Origin: Pseudomonas entomophila
GTDB taxonomy: Bacteria > Pseudomonadota > Gammaproteobacteria > Pseudomonadales > Pseudomonadaceae
Length of the DNA stretch: 64,000 bases
Assembly: GCF_018417595.1 (NCBI RefSeq)
Contig: NZ_CP070982.1
Location: 5,383,001 to 5,447,000 of the forward strand
Direction of reading: 5' to 3'
Shown: piece after piece, positions 1-8,187 of the stretch
Numbering within the stretch: position 1 is the first letter of the stretch
Layout of the letters: each line of letters begins with the position of its first letter
Program-made: the position numbers and the translations under genes
The notes under the pieces: generated by a model
The model's input: only the letters and a program-made list of their open reading frames with translations
Told to the model about the DNA's origin: nothing
Databases searched by the model: none

Positions 1-208
1 GGGCCCAGGGCACCTCTTCGAACTCGGTGGCATAGCCGGCACGCGTGAGGGCAGTGGTGACGATATTGGTCGCCAGGCCACCGCCGGGCATCCCGCTATC
101 GGTGAAGGGCGGCCAGCTGTCCGCCACCAGGCGCAGCTTCTCGAGGCCGAAGGCCGGAGCTGCGCACAACACACTCAGCAATCCAAGAACGCAAAGCAGT
201 GGCCGCAT
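1..208 (-). CDS. Periplasmic substrate-binding protein, N-terminal part
   Basis: The gene starts at 208 on the minus strand and runs off the left edge, so only about 69 residues are visible. Residues 1-20 form a typical Sec signal peptide (short basic start, Leu/Val/Cys-rich core, Ala-Pro-Ala end). The mature part contains LRLVADSWPPFTD followed by a glycine-rich turn and EEVPW, the pattern of the N-terminal lobe of solute-binding proteins of the SBP_bac_3 (polar amino acid binding) type. It probably binds a small solute in the periplasm. Nothing visible says whether a transporter follows. The ligand is unknown. Confidence 0.75.
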   Translation of the reverse strand, partial: MRPLLCVLGLLSVLCAAPAFGLEKLRLVADSWPPFTDSGMPGGGLATNIVTTALTRAGYATEFEEVPWA

Positions 209-349
209 GCTCAAGTCCTTTCGCAGTGGGGGGCACACGCTGGAAATGGCGATCTTCGCTACAGACCTTGCACATTACACAAAGCCTGCGGCCGACGGCA
301 GCGGCAAGTAATATCAAATAGCCTCTATTTTGGTCGAACTACAGGATCC

Positions 350-1297
350 TCAGTGCTGCAAGGCCTGGTAAGCGTAGCAAGCGATCTGTGCGTCCTGGAC
401 CGCGACACCGGTCAGGTCCGCCACGGTCAACTGGTCGTCACTGGCGCGCCCCATGCTGGGATTGTCGAGCAAGGTACCGAGTTCCAACAAGCGCGAGCGT
501 TCGAGCAACCCGACCTGCAGCGCATGGGAGACTTCGCCGTACTGGCTGCATTGGCTGAGCGAGTCGACCACGACCTTATCGGCCTTCGCCACCAGGCATG
601 CAGCGAGCTCCTGCTTGCCAGGCGCATCGGCGCCGACCGCAGTGATATGGGTACCGGGCCGGACCCAAGCGCGTTCGAGCAGGGCTTCGCGCGAAGGCGT
701 TGCAGTGATGATGAGGTTCGCGGCCTCTGCCACGACCCGCGGCTCACGTTCCAGGCGCACCGTGAAACCCAGCCGCTCGGCGAAATCACGGTAACTGGCC
801 AGCCCAGCTTCGCTGCGGCCCCAGACACTCAACTCGCGGCAGGAGGTGACCGGCATCAGTTGCTCAAGCTGCATGCGTGCCTGGGTGCCGGTGCCCAGGA
901 TGCCAATGCGCTCGACCTGGCGTGGCGCCAGCAACCGCGCCACGATGCGCCCGGCCAGGGCGGTGCGCATGCAGGTCAGCCAGCCCTGGTCGGCCAGCAG
1001 AGCCAACGGTTGCCCCGTGCGCGCGCTGAACACCAGCACCAGGCCGTCGTTGCTTTCCAGGCCCTGCGCGGGATTGTCGTAGAAACCCGTGGATACCTTG
1101 ACGGTGAAGGTATCGCCGCCTTCGAGGTAGGCGGACTTCACGCAGCAGTCGCCATTGGCCTGGGCAAACATGAAAGCCTGCACGGAGGGCACCTGGACCC
1201 GCCCCTGTGAATAGGCCACGAAGCCCTGCTCCAGCCTGCGCACGGCCTCGTCGAGGTCCAGGTTGGCGATGATCGCGTCACGTTCATGGATTTTCAT
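350..1297 (-). CDS. Ornithine cyclodeaminase / mu-crystallin family protein
   Basis: A 315-residue protein of the NAD(P)-dependent ornithine cyclodeaminase/mu-crystallin family, whose members reduce cyclic or linear imino acids or cyclise ornithine. Seen: the KVSTGFYDN stretch near the substrate site, a Rossmann nucleotide loop GILGTGTQA near residue 133, and the late motif GADAPGKQEL typical of the family. Start chosen at the ATG at 1297 because its ATGA overlaps the stop of the upstream dehydratase gene by 4 bp, implying translational coupling; a longer reading frame reaches 1342 but only covers the dehydratase tail. The pairing of a PLP dehydratase with a family member recurs in EutB/EutC (ectoine) and BhcB/BhcD (beta-hydroxyaspartate). 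Imino-acid reduction is therefore the favoured role (inference); the substrate is unknown. Confidence 0.8.
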   Translation of the reverse strand: MKIHERDAIIANLDLDEAVRRLEQGFVAYSQGRVQVPSVQAFMFAQANGDCCVKSAYLEGGDTFTVKVSTGFYDNPAQGLESNDGLVLVFSARTGQPLALLADQGWLTCMRTALAGRIVARLLAPRQVERIGILGTGTQARMQLEQLMPVTSCRELSVWGRSEAGLASYRDFAERLGFTVRLEREPRVVAEAANLIITATPSREALLERAWVRPGTHITAVGADAPGKQELAACLVAKADKVVVDSLSQCSQYGEVSHALQVGLLERSRLLELGTLLDNPSMGRASDDQLTVADLTGVAVQDAQIACYAYQALQH

Positions 1298-2271
1298 GCG
1301 ATGGCCTCGAGGAAGGTCTCCAGCTTCACGTTGCGCCCGCACAGGATCACCGCCACTTTCTTGCCCTGGTAGTCCCCCGCGACCTGCTTCATGCCTGCCA
1401 GGGCCACCGCGGCGGCACCCTCGATGATCCAGCGCTCACAAGCGGCGGCGTCACGCATGGCCTGCTTGATTTCATCCTCACTGACCAGCACGGTTTTCTT
1501 CAGCAGCCGCTGGAGAATCGGGAAGGTTACGGCGTCCTGTTCCACGCCTCCGGCGGTCCCATCGGACAGCGTGGGCTGCTCCTCCATGTCGATGATCCGA
1601 CCAACTTCAAGCGAGCGCTGCAAGGTCGGCGCATTGGCCGGCCAGCAGCCGATGATTTCGGTCGAAGGGGACAACTTGTGCAAGGCGGTGGCGATGCCGG
1701 ACACCATGCCGCCGCCACCCACGGCGACGAACACCGCGTCCAGGTCCGGCGCCTGGTCGAACAACTCCATGCCGATGGTGCCCTGCCCGGCGATCACGTC
1801 CAGGTCGTTGTAGGGCGAGACGAACGGCTTGCCCTGGCGCTCGGCTTCGCGGCGGGCCTGCACTTCGGCGCCCAAAGAGTCGACGTCCAGCACCGACACC
1901 TCGGCGCCGAGCTGACGCATGGCGTCAATCTTCACCGGCGAGGCCTCATGGCTGACATGCACGGTCACCGGCACGCCAAGGAGCTGCCCGGCCAGCGCCA
2001 GCCCCTGACCATGATTGCCGGAAGAGGCCGCGATTACGCCCTTGGTACGCTGCTCGGCATCCAGCAGCCGCAGCTTGTTGCTGGCGCCGCGAAACTTGAA
2101 GGAGCCGGTGAGCTGCAGGTGTTCGCACTTGAGGTGTACCTCGCATCCCGTCATCGCCGAAAGGCCAGGGCTACGCGTCAGCGGCGTCACCGGCACCTGG
2201 GGGCGCAGGGCGGCATGGGCCAGGTGGATGGACTGGTACAGTTGATCGAGCGCAATGTCGTCGATTGCCAC
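1294..2271 (-). CDS. Threonine/serine dehydratase-like PLP enzyme
   Basis: A fold-type II pyridoxal-phosphate enzyme of the serine/threonine dehydratase family, which removes water and ammonia from hydroxy amino acids. Seen: the PLP lysine motif GSFKFRGA, SSGNHGQG, and the phosphate-binding glycine run GGGGMVSG. At about 325 residues it lacks the C-terminal ACT regulatory domain of biosynthetic IlvA, so a catabolic role is more likely. Start: a GTG at 2271 has a good AGGAG nine bases upstream; an in-frame ATG at 2313 is an alternative that would run through a pair of candidate operator repeats. It overlaps the cyclodeaminase-family gene by 4 bp and follows the DauR-like regulator gene by about 120 bp, so all three probably form one unit. 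Confidence 0.85.
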   Translation of the reverse strand: MAIDDIALDQLYQSIHLAHAALRPQVPVTPLTRSPGLSAMTGCEVHLKCEHLQLTGSFKFRGASNKLRLLDAEQRTKGVIAASSGNHGQGLALAGQLLGVPVTVHVSHEASPVKIDAMRQLGAEVSVLDVDSLGAEVQARREAERQGKPFVSPYNDLDVIAGQGTIGMELFDQAPDLDAVFVAVGGGGMVSGIATALHKLSPSTEIIGCWPANAPTLQRSLEVGRIIDMEEQPTLSDGTAGGVEQDAVTFPILQRLLKKTVLVSEDEIKQAMRDAAACERWIIEGAAAVALAGMKQVAGDYQGKKVAVILCGRNVKLETFLEAIA

Positions 2272-2318
2272 GGGTGGATGCTCCTGGGTCAGACGGCGGG
2301 TGCAGGCCGCCATCAATG

Positions 2319-2350
2319 GAATAAAAATCCACCGTAGAATATTTTTCCAC
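2319..2350. promoter_or_regulatory. Tandem AT-rich repeats before the dehydratase gene
   Basis: Two direct repeats, at 2319-2332 and 2337-2350, share GAATA at one end and CCAC at the other around A/T-rich centres, and lie 18 bp apart. They sit between the regulator gene and the dehydratase start, in an AT-rich patch unlike the surroundings. They could be an operator for the adjacent DauR-like regulator or part of a promoter. No binding evidence exists. Confidence 0.4.
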
Positions 2351-2388
2351 AAAGCACAAGCCAGCACCGGACCACCGACGTGCAGGCC

Positions 2389-3018
2389 TCAGGCCTCCCG
2401 GGCAATCTTCACGTACTTGTAGATCGTCGCCCGGCCCATGCCCAGGACATTGGCCACGTAGTCGTAGGCGCTGCCGCCGCGGAAAGCCCCTTCACCGTGC
2501 AGCGCCTCCACCAGCTCGCGCTTGTGCTCGCGGGTGAGGCCATCGAGGCTCAAGCCACGCTCCCTGAGCCAGCCATGCAGGAAGGTGTTGATGCGCTCCT
2601 GCCAATCGTCGCGGAACAGCACGTCGGGCTGGGGCAGCAAGCGGCTGGCCTGGAAGAACAGGTCCAGCGCCTGCTTGGCCTGCTCCAGCACCGAAACGTT
2701 GAAATTGATGCACAGCAGCGCCTCAGGCACCCCGGCGTCATCGACCATGACGCTGCTGATCGAGCGAACTTTCTGACCGTTCCAGTTGAGTTTTTCGTAG
2801 GGCCCCAGCGGCGTGGCAGCACTCAGTTCGCCCGGCAGGTCTTCGAGCGCCGAGTCGTCGCCCAGTTGCCGCTTGGAGATGTTGTTGGCGATATGCACCA
2901 CCGTCTGGCTGCGCAGGTCGTGGACCACGACTTCGGCGTGGGGGAACAGCAGGGTGGCGACACCATCGGCCATGGCGGCGTAGTTGCTGAAACGTGCGTT
3001 GATGGCCTTGGCAGACAT
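2389..3018 (-). CDS. DauR/YheO-type transcriptional regulator
   Basis: A 209-residue protein with a YheO-like PAS domain (about residues 10-120, including the family stretch VVVHDLRSQTVVHIANNISK) and a C-terminal helix-turn-helix (about 180-207, with MGRATIYKYVKIA). This is the architecture of DauR, the repressor of the D-arginine catabolic genes in P. aeruginosa, and of YheO. It lies immediately upstream of, and in line with, the dehydratase and cyclodeaminase-family genes and probably controls them in response to an amino acid. Start at the ATG at 3018, preceded by AGGATG; a longer reading frame to 3243 would pass through a REP palindrome and is rejected. The effector is not known. Confidence 0.85.
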   Translation of the reverse strand: MSAKAINARFSNYAAMADGVATLLFPHAEVVVHDLRSQTVVHIANNISKRQLGDDSALEDLPGELSAATPLGPYEKLNWNGQKVRSISSVMVDDAGVPEALLCINFNVSVLEQAKQALDLFFQASRLLPQPDVLFRDDWQERINTFLHGWLRERGLSLDGLTREHKRELVEALHGEGAFRGGSAYDYVANVLGMGRATIYKYVKIAREA

Positions 3019-3065
3019 CGGAACATCCTGAAAATGGGGTGTGGGGTAAAGATTCGGCACGGCCC

Positions 3066-3131
3066 CTGTAGGAGCGGCTTCAGCCGCGAAGCAAGCGACG
3101 CGAATGGCACCGGCTGAAGCCGCTCCTGCAG
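3066..3131. repeat. REP palindrome pair
   Basis: Inverted copies of the Pseudomonas putida REP unit face each other: CTGTAGGAGCGGCTTCAGCC at the left and its near complement GGCTGAAGCCGCTCCTGCAG at the right. It lies between the small winged-helix gene and the DauR-like regulator. Such elements fold in RNA and often mark ends of transcripts. Confidence 0.85.
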
Positions 3132-3145
3132 AGACTGCGCCCCGC

Positions 3146-3448
3146 TCAGGGGTAGCCCAGCACTTCGCGGATCTGGCGCAGATGCTGGATGATCCACTGC
3201 TTGTCGATGGCGCCCCAGTCACGGATGCGGTAATGCCCGGCATGGTTGCGCGCCCCGGCCTGCTGCTCGAACTCGCAGACGATGTCCAGGTCGGCCAGGG
3301 CGGTGATGGTGTCCTGGGCGGTACGCCGCGGCATGCCGGTGGCCTCCATCAATGCCGGTACGCTGGTGGCGGTCTGGCTGTCGATCAGCCAGGCTACGTA
3401 CAGTCGGCGGTAGAAGCTGCTGCGGGTCTTGCTCACTTCCGTGGTCAT
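3146..3448 (-). CDS. Small winged helix-turn-helix protein
   Basis: A 100-residue protein with a single winged-helix fold. Residues 25-55 read as a helix-turn-helix (VPALMEATGMPRRTAQDTI) followed by a wing-like stretch with RNHAGHYRIRDWG. The length leaves no room for a sensing domain. It starts 14 bp after the metallopeptidase gene ends and is on the same strand, so the two are probably co-transcribed. It could be a DNA-binding regulator or a protein-binding winged helix. Target and function are unknown. Confidence 0.7.
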   Translation of the reverse strand: MTTEVSKTRSSFYRRLYVAWLIDSQTATSVPALMEATGMPRRTAQDTITALADLDIVCEFEQQAGARNHAGHYRIRDWGAIDKQWIIQHLRQIREVLGYP

Positions 3449-3462
3449 GGGGTGCTTGTCCC

Positions 3463-3963
3463 TCAGGTGTTGCCCGGCAGCTCCCGATAGGTCAGGTAGA
3501 CGCGCAGGTCGAATTCCAGTTGGTGGTAGTCCGGTTCCATGTGCTGGCAGAGCTGGTAGAACGCCTTGTTGTGGTCGCGCTCCTTCAGATGCGCCAGCTC
3601 ATGCACCACGATCATGCGCAGGAACTGCGGCGCAGCCTCCTTGAACAGCGAGGCGACGCGGATCTCCTTCTTCGCCTTGAGCTTGCCACCCTGCACCCGC
3701 GACACCGCGGTGTTCAGCCCCAACGCGCGATGGGTGAGGTCCAGGCGGTTGTCGAACAACACCTTGTCCAGCGGCGGCGCGCTGCGCAGGTACTGTTGCT
3801 TGAGGTCCTGGGCGTAGGTGTACAGCGCCTTGTCGTTCTGCACCGCGTGACGCTCGGGGTAACGCTGCTGCAGATAGTCGCCCAGGCGTTGGCTGGCGAT
3901 CATCTGGCGCACCTGTTCCTGGAGGTGAGGCGGGTAGGCTTGCAGATAGCGAAGTGCGGTCAT
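3463..3963 (-). CDS. YgjP-like zinc metallopeptidase domain protein
   Basis: A 166-residue cytosolic-looking protein with the zincin motif HELAHLKERDH: HExxH supplies two zinc ligands and the glutamate, and the following histidine fits the third ligand of the YgjP/M48-related (former DUF45) family. No signal peptide or membrane segment is present. Start at the ATG at 3963; an in-frame ATG at 4002 lacks support. It lies 39 bp downstream of the GGDEF/EAL gene and 14 bp upstream of the winged-helix gene on the same strand. Physiological substrate is unknown. Confidence 0.8.
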   Translation of the reverse strand: MTALRYLQAYPPHLQEQVRQMIASQRLGDYLQQRYPERHAVQNDKALYTYAQDLKQQYLRSAPPLDKVLFDNRLDLTHRALGLNTAVSRVQGGKLKAKKEIRVASLFKEAAPQFLRMIVVHELAHLKERDHNKAFYQLCQHMEPDYHQLEFDLRVYLTYRELPGNT

Positions 3964-4002
3964 GGCGGGTGGGTCGGACTGGGAAGACGCGAGTGTAGCC
4001 AA

Positions 4003-6120
4003 TCATGGGGTCCAGGGGAAAATCGGCGGAAAACCACTGGCATCGCTGGCAGTCATCGGGCGGGCGACCAGGAACCCCTGCACATAGGTGCAACCGCTAC
4101 TCTTGAGCCAGTCGGCCTGGGCTTTGGTTTCCACGCCCTCGGCGATCACCGTGATGCCATAGTCGGCGCACAGGCCGATGACACTGCGGGCCATGGCGAT
4201 GTCCGCCGCCGACTCCGGCAGCCGCGCCACCAGGTGGCGGTCGATCTTCAACGTGTCGATGGGCAGGTCGCGCAACATGCGCAACGAGCAGTCGCCAGCG
4301 CCAAAATCATCCAGCGCTACACGAATGCCCAACTCACGCAGACGATGCACCTGCTTCACTGCGGCGTCGATGTTGTACATCAGCGAAGTTTCGGCCACCT
4401 CCACTTCCAGCTGGGCCGGCTGCAAGCCATGCTCGTCGAGCACCCGCGCCAGCTCGTCGGCCAGGCCCGGCATGGCGAACTGCGCCCGGCTGAGGCTGAC
4501 CCCCAGGACCAACTGCGAACCGAAGCGCTCGCCCCACTCCCGGCGTTGGGCGGCGCCCTTGCGATAGATCCAGCTGGCCAGGCTGTTGATCAACCGCGCC
4601 TCTTCCAGCAGCGGGATGAACAGCCCGGGCGGCACATCGCCGACGCTCGGGTGCTGCCAGCGCAGCAGGGCCTCGAAGCCACGCAGGCGACCATCGGCAA
4701 AGGCGACCTGGGGCTGGTAGACCAGCGTGAAGTCGTTCTGCTCGATGGCTTCACGCACACTGTCTTCGAGCATCAATCGCGAACGGGCGCGGCCATTGAG
4801 CTCTTCGTCATAGAAGCGATATTGCTGGCGCCCGGCTTGCTTGGCCGCGTACATGGCAGCGTCGGCCGCGCGCAGCAGCCCTTCGACGTTTGCGCCGCAG
4901 TCCGGGTAGGTGGCGATACCAATGCTCACGCCGAGGCTGACTTCCAACCCATCGAGTTGCTGGAAGCTGGACATCCGTTCGAGCAGTTTCTCGGCGTAGC
5001 GTCCGGCTTGTTCCGGGTAGGGCAAGCCGTCGAACAGCGCAGTGAACTCGTCCCCGCCCATGCGCGCGAGCAGCGCCTCGCTGCCCAGGCAGTCCTTGAG
5101 CTGCTCGGCGACCCAGCGCAACACCTTGTCCCCGGCTTCATGTCCGAGCAGGTCGTTGATTCGCTTGAAACCGTCCAGGTCCATGTACATCAGGGCGCGG
5201 ACCTTGTCGGAGCGCTCGTTGCGCATCAGCGCGCCCTCGGCGGCCTGGTAGAAACCACGGCGGTTGAGCAGGCCGGTCAGCGGGTCGGTGACCGCCTGGT
5301 ATTCCAGTTGCTGGTGCAGACTGCGCACCACCGACATGTCCAGCACCGTCACCACCATCGCCCGCTGCTCGGCGGGCAGCGGCGCGCAGGACAGCGCCAC
5401 CGGTATCAGCTGGCCGCTGACGGTGCGTAACTGCGCGTCGTGGACCCGGAAGATCTGGCGCTTGAGGTACGCCTGGTAAAAGTCCGACTCATGCCACAGG
5501 TTGGCGCATGGCAACTGGATGAGGTCCAGCACATGCGCGCCCTGCAGCTTCTCCACCGGTGTGTCTAGCAGGCGCGAGATGGCCGGGTTGGCGAAATTGA
5601 TGGTGCCCGACTCGTCCACCACCAGGATGCCTTCGGCCGCGTTCTCCAGGATCGAGGCATTGAAGGCCCGGGCCGACTCCAGCTCACGGGTCAGGCTCTG
5701 CAACATGCGCCGGTTGCGCTGTTGCTCGAGCAGCGCCTGGACTTTCGGCTTGAGGATCTGCGGGTCGAACGGTTTGAACAGGTAGTCCACCGCACCATTG
5801 GCGTAGCCCTTGAGCACGGCGGCCTCGGACTGTTCATTGGCGGTGAGGAAAATGATCGGCGTCAGCCGGGTGCGTTGGCTGCCGCGCATCAGCCGGGCGA
5901 CTTCGAAACCGTCCATCTCGGGCATCTGCACGTCGAGCAGCACGAGATCGACTTCGTTTTCCAGCAGGGCACTCAGGGCTTCCATCCCTGAACTGGCGGT
6001 CAATACCTGCCAGTCCTGGCGGGACAGCAAGGCCCGCATGCTGATCAGATTCTCCGGATAATCGTCTACGACGAGCAGAACCGAGCGATTGTCCGGTGGT
6101 TGAGTGTGAGCGACATCCAT
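4003..6120 (-). CDS. Response regulator with PAS, GGDEF and EAL domains
   Basis: A 705-residue cyclic-di-GMP enzyme. Order: receiver domain (about 10-125) with phosphoacceptor Asp in LLDVQMPEMDG near residue 61; PAS domain (about 140-260); GGDEF domain (about 265-430) with intact GGDEF near 352; EAL domain (about 450-695) with FEALLRW near 480, DDFGAG, LKID and AEGVET. No RxxD inhibitory site is visible just before GGDEF. In the EAL domain, the conserved Asn of the usual VNLS motif is Ser here (VSLS, near 541), removing a metal ligand, so phosphodiesterase activity may be weak or lost. Start at the ATG at 6120; an ATG 36 bases upstream is possible. No histidine kinase is adjacent. Likely net diguanylate cyclase controlled by phosphorylation (inference). 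Confidence 0.9.
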   Translation of the reverse strand: MDVAHTQPPDNRSVLLVVDDYPENLISMRALLSRQDWQVLTASSGMEALSALLENEVDLVLLDVQMPEMDGFEVARLMRGSQRTRLTPIIFLTANEQSEAAVLKGYANGAVDYLFKPFDPQILKPKVQALLEQQRNRRMLQSLTRELESARAFNASILENAAEGILVVDESGTINFANPAISRLLDTPVEKLQGAHVLDLIQLPCANLWHESDFYQAYLKRQIFRVHDAQLRTVSGQLIPVALSCAPLPAEQRAMVVTVLDMSVVRSLHQQLEYQAVTDPLTGLLNRRGFYQAAEGALMRNERSDKVRALMYMDLDGFKRINDLLGHEAGDKVLRWVAEQLKDCLGSEALLARMGGDEFTALFDGLPYPEQAGRYAEKLLERMSSFQQLDGLEVSLGVSIGIATYPDCGANVEGLLRAADAAMYAAKQAGRQQYRFYDEELNGRARSRLMLEDSVREAIEQNDFTLVYQPQVAFADGRLRGFEALLRWQHPSVGDVPPGLFIPLLEEARLINSLASWIYRKGAAQRREWGERFGSQLVLGVSLSRAQFAMPGLADELARVLDEHGLQPAQLEVEVAETSLMYNIDAAVKQVHRLRELGIRVALDDFGAGDCSLRMLRDLPIDTLKIDRHLVARLPESAADIAMARSVIGLCADYGITVIAEGVETKAQADWLKSSGCTYVQGFLVARPMTASDASGFPPIFPWTP

Positions 6121-6316
6121 GCTGCTTCTCTTGTTAGGCCGATTACGACGAGCCATTGGATCCGATCTTTACTCTAGACTCGGCGACCGAAGACGCAACG
6201 CGTGCAGATGGCTATAAGCCATCGGAAGTGATGTTAGCCGACTAACGGTATCAGCGCGGCGCGAGCGCGCCACGGACGCTCTTACCGGGAAAAAGACTGC
6301 CATGATCAGCGGGCAC

Positions 6317-6345
6317 AAAAAAACCCGCATCGCTGCGGGTTTTTT
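6317..6345 (-). terminator. Rho-independent terminator of fba
   Basis: ACCCGCA and TGCGGGT pair around a short loop, flanked by A and T runs on both sides, 18 bp beyond the fba stop codon. The T run after the stem on the minus strand fits fba termination. Confidence 0.9.
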
Positions 6346-6362
6346 CGTGACGCGGCGCCGGA

Positions 6363-7427
6363 TCAGTTGATCTTGGCGGCCAGTTCGCCCTTGGCGTAGC
6401 GCTGGAACATGCCTTCCAGGGAGATCGGCTTGATCTTCGAGGCATTGCCGGCGGTGCCGAAGGCTTCGTAGCGGGCGATGCACACGTCACGCATGGCCTT
6501 GACGGTCTCGCCGAAGAACTTGCGTGGGTCGAACTCGCTCGGGTTCTGCGCCATCAGGCGACGCATGGCGCCGGTGGAGGCCAGGCGCAGGTCGGTGTCG
6601 ATGTTGACCTTGCGCACGCCGTACTTGATGCCTTCGACGATTTCTTCGACCGGCACGCCGTAGGTCTCTTTGATGTCGCCACCGTACTGGTTGATGATCG
6701 CCAGCCACTCTTGCGGCACCGAGGACGAACCGTGCATCACCAGGTGAGTGTTGGGGATGCGCTTGTGGATTTCCTTGATACGGTCGATCGCCAGCACGTC
6801 ACCGGTCGGTGGCTTGGTGAACTTGTAGGCGCCGTGGCTGGTGCCGATGGCAATGGCCAGGGCGTCCACCTGAGTTTTCTTGACGAAGTCGGCGGCTTCT
6901 TCCGGGTCGGTCAGCATCTGGCTGTGGTCCAGCACGCCTTCGGCGCCGATGCCGTCTTCTTCACCGGCCATGCCGGTTTCCAGCGAGCCCAGGCAGCCCA
7001 GTTCGCCTTCCACCGAAACGCCGCAGGCGTGGGCCATGGCAACGGTCTGCTGGGTGACGCGAACGTTGTACTCGTATTCGGTCGGGGTCTTGCCGTCTTC
7101 GCCCAGCGAGCCGTCCATCATCACCGAGCTGAAGCCCAGCTGGATCGAGCGCTGGCACACGTCAGGGCTGGTGCCGTGGTCCTGGTGCATGCACACCGGG
7201 ATGTGCGGGAACTCTTCGATGGCCGCCAGGATCAGGTGGCGCAGGAATGGGGCACCGGCGTACTTGCGGGCACCGGCGGAGGCCTGGACGATGACCGGAG
7301 AGTCGGTCTTGTCGGCGGCTTCCATGATAGCGCGCATCTGCTCGAGGTTGTTGACGTTGAAAGCCGGTACGCCGTAACCGAACTCGGCGGCGTGGTCCAG
7401 CATCTGGCGCATGCTAATGAGTGCCAT
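6363..7427 (-). CDS. fba: Fructose-bisphosphate aldolase, class II
   Basis: A 354-residue zinc-dependent aldolase that splits fructose 1,6-bisphosphate into dihydroxyacetone phosphate and glyceraldehyde 3-phosphate, or condenses them in gluconeogenesis. Seen: N-terminal AFNVNNLEQ, zinc-site stretch MHQDHG, HGAYKF, VMHGSSS and the phosphate-binding NIDTDLR. Length matches the Calvin-type class IIB subfamily. Start at the ATG at 7427 (protein begins MALISMRQ); a 7-residue longer frame is not needed. Followed by a clear terminator. Pseudomonas lacks phosphofructokinase, so the enzyme works mainly in the gluconeogenic direction. Confidence 0.97.
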   Translation of the reverse strand: MALISMRQMLDHAAEFGYGVPAFNVNNLEQMRAIMEAADKTDSPVIVQASAGARKYAGAPFLRHLILAAIEEFPHIPVCMHQDHGTSPDVCQRSIQLGFSSVMMDGSLGEDGKTPTEYEYNVRVTQQTVAMAHACGVSVEGELGCLGSLETGMAGEEDGIGAEGVLDHSQMLTDPEEAADFVKKTQVDALAIAIGTSHGAYKFTKPPTGDVLAIDRIKEIHKRIPNTHLVMHGSSSVPQEWLAIINQYGGDIKETYGVPVEEIVEGIKYGVRKVNIDTDLRLASTGAMRRLMAQNPSEFDPRKFFGETVKAMRDVCIARYEAFGTAGNASKIKPISLEGMFQRYAKGELAAKIN

Positions 7428-7526
7428 TGTGTATCTCTCTCCCGACAAGCGTCGTTGTTTCGTGCAAGCCTGCCGCAGGGGCGGTTGCTGTTCAAGTAGT
7501 GTGGGCCATCCATGCGGCCCGGCCAG

Positions 7527-7856
7527 TCACGGTGCCTTGCAGCCCCGCCCAATCAGATCGTTGGTCGCCACCCAGTACACCAGGCCCTCATTGCCTTTGG
7601 TGTGCAGGGCCAGCACGCCATCGCTGTACAGCGCGCCCGAGGCGCCCGGCTCGGACTTGAGCCGGTAGACCTGGTCGCCGCCACCGAGGCGCACGTCGAC
7701 CGCATCCTGTTTCGCGTCTGTGAAACGCCACAGCACCTCGGCCTGGCTGTCGCAGACCCAGCGGGTCCAGTTGTCCGCCGGGGCGGGTTGGGCAGGTTGC
7801 AGCATCGAGCAGCCTGCCAGGGTCGCCAGGGCCAACGCGGCCAGAAGCGCTTTCAT
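7527..7856 (-). CDS. MliC-family lipoprotein (lysozyme inhibitor-like)
   Basis: A 109-residue lipoprotein: signal peptide with lipobox LAGC (Cys 16), then a short linker and a single domain containing WVCDS, VDVRLGGGDQVYRL and CKAP. The pattern fits MliC, the membrane-bound inhibitor of C-type lysozyme, including the cysteine pair joining start and end of the barrel. It lies in the fba-pgk interval, 81 bp downstream of the next small lipoprotein gene, on the same strand. It would sit in the outer membrane facing the periplasm. Inhibition of lysozyme is inferred from the family. Confidence 0.75.
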   Translation of the reverse strand: MKALLAALALATLAGCSMLQPAQPAPADNWTRWVCDSQAEVLWRFTDAKQDAVDVRLGGGDQVYRLKSEPGASGALYSDGVLALHTKGNEGLVYWVATNDLIGRGCKAP

Positions 7857-7936
7857 TCTAAAAACCTCGTTGGAGGCCGTTGCGCGGCCCCAATGTCCAA
7901 GACCACGAAACCCGCTTTAGGTTGCCCGCCACCCGA

Positions 7937-8155
7937 TCAAGGGCAGCCCGCCGCCTTGCGCTGGTGCTCGTCGTCGTACTTTTCCAGGCCATCCGGGCCC
8001 AGGCGCTTGTTGATCACCGGCGCCGTCTCCGCCTGCCACTGGGACTGGTAGCAGCCGCCCTTGGGCGGCTGCGCCGGATCTGCGTCGCTGCCGGGGTTGC
8101 TGGCGCAGGCGCCCAGCAACACGGCCACGATCATCACAGGCAATTGCTTGACCAT
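7937..8155 (-). CDS. Small lipoprotein of unknown function
   Basis: A 72-residue protein beginning at the ATG at 8155 with a signal peptide and lipobox LLGAC. The mature part is short, polar and contains CYQSQWQAE and a closing AAGCP, so two further cysteines could form a disulfide. A frame extending to 8185 has a weaker start. It lies 32 bp after pgk on the same strand and before the MliC-like gene, so it is probably carried on the pgk-fba transcript. No function can be assigned. Confidence 0.65.
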   Translation of the reverse strand: MVKQLPVMIVAVLLGACASNPGSDADPAQPPKGGCYQSQWQAETAPVINKRLGPDGLEKYDDEHQRKAAGCP

Positions 8156-8187
8156 CAGGTCGCTCCCTTTGCCAGGCGCCGTCAAAA

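Noticed and set aside
3352..5430. A 692-codon open frame on the plus strand
   Set aside because: It lies antisense to the GGDEF/EAL gene. High-GC codon bias leaves such frames free of stops; the composition is that of a mirrored frame and no domain is seen.
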